Assembly: GCA_033032865.1 (NCBI GenBank)
Contig: JAWHQI010000064.1
Span: 1 to 64,000 of the forward strand
DNA: 64,000 nt
Reading direction: 5' to 3'
From: Dactylorhiza incarnata
Lineage: Eukaryota; Streptophyta; Magnoliopsida; Asparagales; Orchidaceae
In this document: one piece after another, positions 35,015 through 43,784 of the stretch
Layout of the letters: every line of letters starts with the position of its first letter
How positions within the stretch are numbered: the first letter of the stretch is position 1
Program-made: the position numbers and the translations under genes
The notes under the pieces: generated by a model
Told to the model about the DNA's origin: nothing
Seen by the model: only the letters and a program-made list of their open reading frames with translations
Database searches by the model: none

Positions 35015-36290
35015 GTATTTTTCCCCTCAGATGGTTCCGCTGACCGGGCTCTCTTTAGCCGGCAGGGCAGGTTGAGCTCCCAGGGAGGCTAAGTACTTTT
35101 CCCCTCGGATGGTTCTGCTGACCGGGCTCTCTCTAGCCGGTTGGGTAGGTTGACCTCCCAGGGAGGCTAAGTACTTTTACCCTTTGATGGTTCCCCTGAC
35201 CGGGCTCTCTCTAGTCGGCAGGGCAGGTTGAACTTCCAGGGAGGGTAAGTATTTTTCCCTCGGATAGTTCCGCTGACCTGGCTCTCTCTAGCCGGCAAGG
35301 CAGGTTGACCTCCCAGGGAGGGTAAGTATTTTTCCCCTCGGATGGTTCCGCTGACCGGGCTCTCTCTAGCCGGCAGGGAAGGTTGACCTCCCAGGGAGGC
35401 TAAGTATTTTCCCCTCGGATGATTCCGTTGACCGGGCTCTCTCTAGCTGGCAGGGCATGTTGACCTCCCAGGGAGGCTAAGTACTTTTCCCCTCGGATGG
35501 TTCCGCTGACCGAGCTCTCTCTAGCCGGCAGGGCAGGTTGACCTCCCAGGGAGGCTAAGTACTTTTAGCCTCGGATGGTTCCAATGACCGGGCACTCTCT
35601 AGCCGGCAGAGCAGGTTGACCTCCCAGGGAGGCTAAGTACTTTTTCCCTCGGATGGTTCCGCTTACCGGGCTCTCTCTAGCCGGTAGGGCAGGTTGACCT
35701 CCCAGTGAGGCAAAGTGATTTTTCCCCTCGGATGGTTCCGCTGACCAGGCTCTCTCTATCCGGCAGGCATGTTGACCTCCTAGGGAGGCAAAATATTTTT
35801 CCCCTCGGATCGTTCCGCTGACCGGGCTCTCTCTAGCTGGCAGGGCAGGTTGACCTCCCAGGGAGGCAAAGTGATTTTCCCCTCGGATGGTTCCGCTGAC
35901 CGGGCTCTCTCTAGCCGGCAGGGCAGGTTGACCTCCCAGGGAGGCTAAGTATTTTTTCCCTCGGATGGTTCCGCTGACCGTGCTCTCTCTAGCCGGCAGG
36001 GCAGGTTGACCTCCCAGGGAGGCTAAGTATTTTTTCCCCTCGGATGGTTCCGCTGACCGGGCTCTCTCTAGCCGGCAGGGCAGGTTGACCTCCCAGGGAG
36101 ACTAAATATTTTTTCCCCTCGGATAGTTCCGCTGACCGGGCTCTCTCTAGCCGGCAGGGCAGGTTGACCTCCCAGGGAGGCTAAGTATTTTTCCCCTCGG
36201 ATGGTTCCGCTGACCGGGCTCTCTCTAGTCGGCAGGGCAGGTTGACCTCCCAGGGAGGCTAATTATTTTTCCCCCGATGTGGCTCCGCTA
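35015..36290 (+). repeat. 78-bp tandem repeat, 16 copies plus a partial
   Basis: The unit reads CCCCTCGGATGGTTCCGCTG, then ACCGGGCTCTCTCTAGCCGG, CAGGGCAGGTTGACCTCCC and AGGGAGGCTAAGTATTTTT. Unit starts lie near 35029, 35107, 35186, 35263, 35341, 35417, 35495, 35573, 35651, 35730, 35806, 35884, 35961, 36041, 36121 and 36199, with a degenerate one near 36278. It is located between gag and the polypurine tract, the hypervariable 3' region from which Tat/Ogre elements are known to seed satellites. Confidence 0.95.
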
Positions 36291-36362
36291 GCCGGGCCCT
36301 CAGGAAGGCACTCGCCGAATAAGCAGGGTTGGACTTTTCTTTCCAAGCGTGTACCTCGCTCG

Positions 36363-36378
36363 AAAAGAGCGGGGATTG
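36363..36378 (+). other. Polypurine tract of the Tat-type element
   Basis: GAAAAGAGCGGGGATT immediately before the 3' LTR start TGTACAACC. Confidence 0.8.
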
Positions 36379-36930
36379 TGTACAACCCTGTTTTCACCGA
36401 GTTGATTCCCGGGACCCAAGAGTTCTTTTAGAACATCTTTTAGCAGGTTCCAGAGCAGGAAGATATGGGGGGGAGACCCCAGGTGGGGGGCGAGCTCCCC
36501 TCGCCCCCGCCCCCAGCAGAGGGGGCGAGATCCCAGGCGGGGGCGAGCTCTTCTCGCCCCCGCCCCCAGCAGGGGGCAAGCTCCTCTCGCCCCCGCCCCC
36601 ATCAAGGGGCGAGCTCCTCTCGCCCCCGCCTCCAGCAGGGGGCAAGGTCCTTTCGCCCCCGCCCCCAGCAGGGCGCGAGCTCCTCTCGCCCCCGCCCCCC
36701 AGCAAGGGGGGGGGGGGGGAGACCCTAGGCACGGGGCGAGCTCCTCTTGCCCCCGCCCCCCAGCAAAGGGGGGGCGAGACACCAGGAGGGGGGGAGCTCC
36801 TCTCCCCCCCGCCCCCAGCAGGGGGCGAGCTCCTCTCGCCCCCGCCCCCCAGCAAAGGGGGGGCGAGACCCCAGGCGGGGGTCGAGCTCCTCTCGCCCCC
36901 GCCCCCAGCAAAGGGGGGCGAGACCCCAGG

Positions 36931-36970
<40 letters not shown>

Positions 36971-37202
36971 CGAGCTCCTCTCGCCCCCACCCCTAGCAAA
37001 GGGGGGGGGGGCGAGACCCAGGAGGGGACGAGCTCCTCTCGCCCCCGCCCCCTGCAGGGGGCGAGCTTCTCTCGCCCCCGCCCCCTCCCCCCAGCAAAGA
37101 AGAGGCGAGACCCCAGGCGGGGGGGGGGGGGGGGGGGGGGGGAGCTCCTCTCGCCCCCCCCCCCCCCCCCCCCACACAGCAAAGGGGGAGCGAGACCCCA
37201 GG

Positions 37203-37240
<38 letters not shown>

Positions 37241-38025
37241 AGAGCTCCTCTCACCCCCGCCCCCAGCAGGGGGCGAGCTCCTCTCGCTCCCTCCCCCCAT
37301 CAAAGGGGGGGGGGGGGGGGGGAGACCCCAGGAGGGGGGCGAGCTCCTCTCGCCACCGCCCCCTAGCAAAGGGGGGGCGAGACCCCAGGCGGGGGGCGAG
37401 CTCCTCTCGCCCCCACCCCCAGCAGGGGGCGAGCTCCTCTCGCCCCCACCCCCAGCAGGGGGCGAGCTCCTCTCGCCCTTGCCCCGAGCAGGGGGCGAGC
37501 TCAAGAGGGAGACACCCTTCCAGCTCGCCCCGCCCCAGCCCAGTGAGGGGGGCGAGCAGGGGAGGAGGTCAGCCGCCTCTCGCCCGGACCCGAGAGGGCT
37601 GTCTGAGCTGCGTTTAGCGCCTCTAAACAGCGGGACCTGGCTGTTCGCAGGCCAAATCCGGGGATATTTTGGTAATCTCGTAGGCCAGATTGTGGTTATT
37701 GGCAGACCAAGTTCAAAATCTTATAAATAGGACCAAGGGGGCACCATTTGGAGGGATCTCTCTTTTTGGTTATCTCTCTCCCCAAATCTCTCTAGTGGGT
37801 GACGAGAGCCTCCAAAGGGTGCCCAAGCTTAGCATTGGCTTGGGAGGGGAAGCGCTCGAAGATCTTCCGGGTGTGTGGTGGGACCTCCTCGCTAAGCCAT
37901 TGGCCTTGTTCCTAGTTCCTTAGCCTCTTAGCCTAGAGTTCTCCCTTGGGAGGAGTATGTGTTCTTCACCCCTCAACTTGTTGAGGGCCCGAACTCCTCG
38001 AGAGACCAAGTTATTGGTTTCAACA
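36379..38025 (+). repeat. 3' LTR of the Tat-type non-autonomous element
   Basis: 1647 bp with about twenty hairpin units (36480-37500) and G runs up to about 40 nt (for example 36938-36970 and 37204-37240). The rest aligns closely with the 5' LTR. Confidence 0.92.
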
Positions 38026-38030
38026 TCAGA

Positions 38031-38569
38031 TTTATGATGGAGGTGGCGTCAACAACAAACTGCCCTAACAATTGAAGAAATGGGAAGAAGAAATGAAATC
38101 AGAGGAAGAGAAGAATGAGATGAAGTTAGAAAGGTCAAAAGAAATAAGCTCAACAGGTGGTCGCCGGAGGCCCCTAAATTTGAAACCCTAACAACGAGTG
38201 AGATAACGAACACTGTCGGAAGATCATCTAGGAGAAGCCAACCAAGGAAGTCACTGATTCCGTACGTAGATCTGAAACCATAACAGAAAGGTCAGAACGA
38301 ACACTGTCGGAATAGGGAGAAAAAAAGCCTTCAGCAATCGAGCAAGCAGAGCAAGAAGGAAGCATTTGGCCTAGAGGAGCTGGGAAATGACCTAATATTG
38401 TGTGGCATGTGTATGAGTATTTGAATTCTGCTGCAATCGAACGGCTGATATAGACATAGTCGTATAGATAATAAATATATATTATTAATATTATAAAATA
38501 ATAATAATAATATTGTAATAATATTAATAATAAATGTATATTATAATTCATAATAATAAACTGATTACG
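38031..38569 (-). other. No gene recognised; leader-like sequence
   Basis: GA-rich on the + strand, and on the - strand a T/C-rich leader-like stretch containing two related segments (CCGACAGTGTTCGTT twice, near 38205-38225 and 38295-38315). An AT-rich block of TAATAATA repeats follows (38465-38560). It could be part of a non-autonomous DNA transposon. Confidence 0.35.
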
Positions 38570-38800
38570 GTTCGGTTTTGCTTCAGTCCGGCCTGGATCG
38601 TGTCTAAAAAATCTAAAATTGCTCTAAACATTTATGTGGCGGTTCTAGTTCCGGTCTAGATAATAAATGAACGAACCGCACCTGAACTATTATTGTTTAC
38701 GGTTCCAAAATTCAAACCGGGACCCGAATAATTCACGAAAAGTTTGGTCCATTTCTTTGTGGTTTCGGTTCAGTTTACAGTTTTAAATAACAGCTCTATA
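38570..38800. repeat. Possible hAT-like terminal region
   Basis: Dense GGTTCGG/AACCG words with GAGCTGTTATTTAAAACTG near 38778-38795 on the - strand, a common style of hAT termini. No matching opposite end or TSD found, so low confidence. Confidence 0.3.
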
Positions 38801-40460
38801 TATGAAAGGTCCTTAAGATGCTCTAGATATCGGGCACTCATATTAATAGGCAACAATTGTGGTTATTATTGTGGGTCACTCTAGCCGCTCCTAAATTAGT
38901 CGAAAATGAACCGTCCTAGCTCGGGAGCGGCCGAGCGCGCAAACAATTACAGAAAATGTCGATGGCTGGTAAGAGAGTTTTTTAAGTTGAAAAACTCCGA
39001 AAAGCGGAAAAAACCACGAGGTCGCGTCTGTGCCGGTCAAATTTAACAATCTCCTTTGTGATTTACAAGAGAAAGTAGAGAACTCGAGGGCGAATGGTCA
39101 TCTCTCGTTACAAGAGTCTCAGAAGAAGAGCCTTAGAGGGTGACAGACCACCACTCTAAAAGCTAAGTACAACGACGGAGTTTGTAGCGCGCAATGTGCT
39201 CAGTGCAATCTGGAATCTGTAGCTGGTGCTGGAAAGTGGGAGCAATGTGCTCGGCGCAATCTGGAGTCTGCAGCTGGTGCTCAGAAGCAGGAGTGATGTG
39301 CTCGGTGCAATCCCCAAGGGGTTTTTGAATGCTTGCGAGAAATCTTCAGGGATCTTCAAACTCCTTCGAAGATGTTCGAGGAAGTCTTCCAACGCGCAGG
39401 GGGACCTTTGAAGGATTCTTCTGGAGCTCTCTTGCGCGTAGAAGACAAAGTGAGATGAAATGAGGGCATAGGGCCCCATTTATAGGTTTTGAGGGTGTTT
39501 TATGTAATTAAGTGGTCATGTTATTCGAGTATCCGCACACCGTAACCATTTAATAAACTATGCGTACACCCATTATGGGTGGTTTTGTGGCAATACGCAC
39601 ACCCATGATCGGTTATATGGTTATGCGCTCACCATAATCATGCAATTTACTATACGCACACCGTCATTCAGATTTTCGCTATTCGCAACCCGTTATCATA
39701 TATGCACATATTTATATTAATGTAACTGCCTATGCACACACCCATTATGAAAACTCGGTTATACGCACACCTCATAATGGATCGTTACGGGGACGATGGG
39801 CGTGGTGGTTACACAGCCGAGTCAGGACGAGTGGTGGAAGTTGAGAGGCGGCGGAGGGGCGGGCCGGTGGAGAAGGCCGGCCCGTGGAGGCCGGACGGCG
39901 GAGGCCGGTTGGCGTCGGAGCCAGGCCGGCAGGGACTAGCCGGTTGAGGGCCGACCGGGTGGCCGGGCGCGCGCCCAAGGAGAGTCGGCCGCGCGGGCGC
40001 CCGCGCGGCCAAGAAGGTCGGTCGCGCGACGGCGTGTGGTCGGGCGACGACGTACGACGGTGCGTTTCCGTGCAGCCGCGCGACCAAGGGGTCGCGCATC
40101 CTTGCGGTCACGCAACGGCGGGCGGAGTTGCGGGCGCGCGACACAGAGGGTGGTGGTGCTGCCACGCGCACGGGCGCGCGCGGTCATGCGGTCGTGCAAC
40201 CAGGGGGCGTGTACGACGACGGCGCGCGCGGCCGTGCACGGCGGCCGCGCGCACGGCGCGCGGCCAGGCTGTTCGCCGTCGCTGCGAGCGGTTCGTCGTC
40301 GCTGCGAGCGGTTCGTCGTCGCTGCGAGCGGTTCGTCGTCGCTGCGAGCAGTTCATCGTCCCTGCGAGCGGTTCGTCGTCGCTGCGAGCAGTTCATCGTC
40401 CCTGCGAGCAGTCATGTGCTAACGGCGTTATTGGGTTGATTTTGGTCACCACTACTTAGC
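38801..40460 (-). repeat. LTR-like module with minisatellites, copy 2
   Basis: Non-coding. On the - strand CCTATAAATGGGGCCC (39473-39488) looks like a TATA promoter, with a 200-400 bp downstream part that contains internal repeats (AATGTGCTCGGCGCAATCTG, 39190-39310). Upstream on the - strand lie repeats of ACTATACGCACACC type (39530-39775) and GC-rich repeats (39830-40420). Homologous in layout and in part in sequence to 30899-31640. PPT-like AAAGGAGAT before TGTTAAATTTGACC occurs near 39040-39057 (- strand). Termini unresolved. Confidence 0.4.
40266..40415 (+). repeat. 19-bp minisatellite GTTCGTCGTCGCTGCGAGCG
   Basis: Eight to nine units of about 19 bp, alternating between GCGAGCGGTTCGTCGTCGCT and GCGAGCAGTTCATCGTCCCT types. 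All frames stay open in it, giving spurious Ser/Arg-rich frames. Confidence 0.9.
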
Positions 40461-41054
40461 CCCCATTTTCCCCACTAAATTAGTGGGGGAGGTGAGAATT
40501 TTAACTATCCGTAGCCCAAAATTTCTATAAATTGAAGGGCTATTATCAATTATAATTTTGCAATTAAATTTTTCAAACATGATTAAATTGTGGTCAATTT
40601 AGTACTAAAAATCATTGTAAATATAATATGATTTACACTCAGTAATGTTTTTTTCCCAAAAATTAATACTTACCCAAGCAAATTAATTAAAAGACAAGAA
40701 AGGACTACGGTTCGTAATCCGACGCGTCCAAAAAAAATTTCCCTTTGCTGACATTTGGAACATCTCAATGTTTCTTGTAAGTGAAGCTAATATATCTTTA
40801 CCATACTAAAAGTAAAAATTTATTGGTTTTATTCTCAAATTATCAAATATTAAAATTGAATGAATTAACATATATTATAATTAATTATCAAATATTGCTT
40901 TGTTGTTTAATTGAATGAATTAACATATATTATATAATTAATGTAAAAAAATACAATATTTATTCAAGTAATTTTATTTTATTCTCAAATTAAAAGTAAC
41001 GTTGAAAATTGATAAATAAAATAATATTTTGGTTGAGCTTCTATACCTATTATG
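40461..41054. other. AT-rich DNA, nothing recognised
   Basis: About 600 bp of AT-rich sequence with a short direct repeat (AATTGAATGAATTAACATATAT near 40855-40880 and 40912-40937). No coding frame or terminal structure. Confidence 0.6.
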
Positions 41055-41517
41055 TATAAATGGTTGTTCACAAATAGTATAGTTCGTAAATAATTCGGGA
41101 TTCGATTCGTGAAAATTTGATTAAAATTCGTATTTTTCGAATTCGAATCTGAATCCGGATTCGAATAGTTTTCGAATCCGAATCCGCATAATATTATTCA
41201 TATTTGAATGATTCACGAATAGTTCGCGAATACTGAAAATATACTTAAATTAAATTAATATATGTAATTAAATGTTAAATATAATTATATTTGAATATTA
41301 TATATAATTAAATATTATAAAATTCGAATTTGAATCCGAATTCGAATCTAAATTCGAACCCAAATTCGAATCCAACATTTCATGACGAATCCGAATTCGA
41401 ATCCGACCCCGAATATTCGAACGAATCCGAATCCGAATCAGAATATATGCATTCTATGTCAAATTTGGATTCGATTGAAGAGCTATTCGATTCGATTCGG
41501 TTCGTGAACACCCCTCC
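41055..41517. mobile_element. Candidate non-autonomous hAT-like element
   Basis: Dominated by AATCCGAATTCGAATC-type words at both ends with an AT-rich middle. The ends GGTTGTTCAC (left) and GTGAACACCCC (right) are roughly inverted, and the flanks CTATTATG and TAATTATG match at 6 of 8 positions, consistent with a worn 8-bp duplication. The open frame 41330-41641 is a by-product of the repeat. Confidence 0.45.
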
Positions 41518-42123
41518 TAATTATGATAGACTGTCATTATGCATATTAGCAGTATTTTCGAGAAAATTTGTCATTAGTCATGTCCATAGTATTTTCGAGA
41601 AGTTATTATTAAACCAATCAATTTTATTAAAATTGATTTGACATGCACGATAATATATGCATTATGCTGAGAATTTTTTAACAAAAATAGAAAAGTGATG
41701 TGTATAACTAATTTTCAAATTAATTAATTAATATTATGTTTATTTTAAGTTGTATTAATTAATTGATAAGGGCAAAGCCTCGTGTCTTTATCACAACAAG
41801 AGTACTGTCATGGTTATTATAATTATTATTATTTGTTGAAAAGGAATAACATTTAATATTATTGTTCTATTTGATTTTAACTTACAATTTTTTTATCAAA
41901 TGAACTAAAAAAAGGAACCGAAAGATCCTTCTGTGATGCCATATGTTTCTCAGTTCCATGGCCTCCTTTGTCTCTAATCTGTAGTGTGAAAATTTATTGT
42001 TTTAAAGAAGTTGTGCTGTGAAGTTGTGCTGTGAAAATTTATTGTTTTGAAGAGTGATGAAAAAAAATCAATAATTTATCAAAATGATTAAAATTTATTT
42101 TAATTTGATGAGACACACACTTA
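41518..42123. other. AT-rich DNA, nothing recognised
   Basis: 600 bp without coding signal. A short tandem duplication GTTGTGCTGTGAA occurs near 42008-42035. Confidence 0.6.
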
Positions 42124-42540
42124 TCTTTATTATATAAATGAATATAACATTCTTCATGCTCTTATCGGGCTTTCATTTTCCACCATTAGATCTTTCACAT
42201 GTTTTATCCAAAACATCTTTAATATAAAAAATAAAAATAAACTTCCCCGAGAGAGAAAGAGAGGAGAGAGAGGGAAAAATAATCTTTTTAAGTATATACG
42301 TATTTTTTTATACAAAATAAATATTGTAATATTGATGTATATTTTTTACGGTCATTTTGAGTACTCATATGTATATGTTGCGGGCACAGCCCGCAGAAGC
42401 ATGCTGAGACGGGAGAAGCCCACCTGGATGTGGCCGAAGGCCGCCCGACAGCATCGCGACAGGGGCGGACGAAGCCCACCGTCGCTAGCCGGGTACTGTC
42501 GCGCTTGATCGTAGGGGCGTAGCCCCGTGTCGGGCACTCG
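42124..42540 (+). mobile_element. Helitron-like element 1
   Basis: It starts A^TCTTTATTATATAAATG, resembling the start of element 3. Its 3' part is rich in palindromes (GCGGGCACAGCCCGC 42380-42394, GGGGCGTAGCCCC 42514-42526). It ends CACTCG before a TG repeat rather than the canonical CTRR, so the terminus is uncertain. No coding capacity. Confidence 0.35.
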
Positions 42541-42735
42541 TGTATGTGTGTGTGTGTATATATACACTATATTATAAAGAAATATCATTTTGTGCCCATG
42601 GCAAGGTAAATAGACACTCCATGACAAAGAAATTGAGACAAAATCAAATCACAGTCATTGGATCTCAAATAAAATCAGAAAAAAGGCCTGCGAATAGCCA
42701 GAATTTTAAAACATCCCTCCCTCACTCCCAGCCAT

Positions 42736-43049
42736 TTCCCGTGCCCCCCCCCCCCCCCCCCCCCCCCTCCCGTGCTCCTCCTCTCGCCCCGATTTGGGCT
42801 GCCGCCGGTGGCGGAGCCGCCGGCGTGAGGCCATCGGCCGGTTCGCCGGTCTCCGGCGAACCTGCCGGTAGTACTCCGGCAGGGCTCCGGCATGACCACC
42901 GCCGGCGCTGGCCCTGCCGGAGTACCACCGGCAGGTTCGCCGGAGAACGGCGAACCGACCGGTGGCCTCACGCCAGCCAGAAGCGGCTCCGCCGCCGGCG
43001 GCAGCCCAAATCGGGGCGGGAGGAGGGGCACGGGAGGGGGGCACGGGAA
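42736..43049. repeat. Long GC-rich inverted repeat
   Basis: The left arm starts TTCCCGTGCCCC at 42736 and the right arm ends GGGGCACGGGAA at 43049. Arms of about 140-150 bp pair with few mismatches around a ~20-nt centre near 42891-42912 (for example GCCCCGATTTGGGCTGCCG near 42788 against CGGCAGCCCAAATCGGGGC near 43000). Frames inside it are spurious. Confidence 0.88.
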
Positions 43050-43084
43050 AAATAAAAATATATATATATATATAATAAAATAAA

Positions 43085-43335
43085 TATATATATACAAATT
43101 CGTCGAATCGCAGGCGCCCCGCCGTTCGACGAACGGCGAACCTCCAGCGATCGACGAACGGTGCTGCGTTCGTCGAGCGCAGGAGCGCCTGCGTTCGACA
43201 AACGGCGAACCCTGCGTTCGTCGAGCGCAGGAGCGCCTGTGTTCGACGAACGCAGGAGCGCCTGCGTTCGACGAACGCAGGGTTCGCCGTTCGTCGAACG
43301 CAGGCGCTCGTTGCGTTCGACGAACGTGGCCTTTA
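43085..43335. repeat. Palindromic CGTTCGACGAACG array
   Basis: Repeated and inverted copies of GCGTTCGTCGAACGCAGG and GGAGCGCCTGCGTTCGACG; about ten TCGWCGA-centred palindromes in 250 bp. Confidence 0.85.
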
Positions 43336-43390
43336 GGGTTTAAAAAATATTATAAACTTAATATATATATAAGAGTCTTTATATTGACAA

Positions 43391-43688
43391 CCCCAATTTG
43401 GCTATTGGCACACCAATTTCTATGAGTTATAACGCGCATTTTGAAAATATGCATTATATATGCATATTTAGGAAAAGTGTACAACACGAAAATTGTAGAT
43501 CTCATCGAAATCTACAACTTCCGTGTTAAACACTTTTTCTAAAAATGCACGCACAAGACGTATTGCCGCCCTGATCGTAATTATAGAAAATTTTTGACGA
43601 ATTTTTGAAAATACGCTTGCACGTGCATTTTTAGGAAAAATATTCAATATAACTCATATAAATTATTGTGCCAATAGCCAAATAGGGG
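43391..43688. mobile_element. Foldback/MITE-like element
   Basis: The outer inverted repeat of about 40 bp starts CCCCAATTTGGCTATTGGCA at 43391 and ends with its near-complement TGCCAATAGCCAAATAGGGG at 43688. There is an inner inverted repeat around GTAGATCTCATCGAAATCTAC (43490-43515). No clear TSD (GACAA against CTGAG). Confidence 0.65.
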
Positions 43689-43752
43689 CTGAGGTGCGGG
43701 CGAAGCCCGCCGATTGACCTCACATAGGGCCGGAGGCCCGTGCCTGTCACTC

Positions 43753-43783
<31 letters not shown>

Positions 43784-43784
<1 letters not shown>

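Larger units (their letters stand above)
32439..38025 (+). mobile_element. Non-autonomous Tat-type gypsy element with G-rich LTRs
   Basis: A complete 5587-bp element. 5' LTR 32439-33529 (1091 bp), 3' LTR 36379-38025 (1647 bp), both TGTACAACC...TTTCAACA. The 5-bp target duplication TCAGA is at 32434-32438 and 38026-38030. The interior has a broken gag (33578-34889) and a 16-copy 78-bp repeat (35015-36290), but no protease, RT, RNase H or integrase. The LTR length difference comes from copy number of G/C-rich hairpin units, while the TATA-to-end portion is almost identical between LTRs. Non-autonomous; a Tat-type relative would be the expected helper. Confidence 0.93.
42567..43753 (+). mobile_element. 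Helitron-like element 2
   Basis: It starts CTATATTATAAAGAAATATC, similar to the sequence just after element 3. It carries a large GC-rich hairpin (42736-43049), a palindromic CGAACG array (43085-43335) and an inner foldback element (43391-43688). It ends with hairpin-forming GCGGGCGAAGCCCGC (43696-43710) and GGGCCGGAGGCCC (43727-43739), then CACTCG and a TG/TA microsatellite. Both ends are non-canonical; a composite of nested elements is also possible. Confidence 0.35.

Noticed and set aside
35015..36290. CRISPR-like array of 78-bp repeats
   Set aside because: No spacers and units abut each other; a tandem repeat within a Tat-type element.
36300..37730. Frames of 200-345 residues on both strands
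   Set aside because: Same cause: repeat-driven open frames in the 3' LTR, overlapping each other on both strands.
39772..40459. Arg/Ala-rich frames up to 191 residues
   Set aside because: Located in GC-rich minisatellites; repeated composition and no domain, so not genes.
42540..43055. 171-residue frame with similar frames on the other strand
   Set aside because: It spans the GC inverted repeat, so both strands look alike; spurious.
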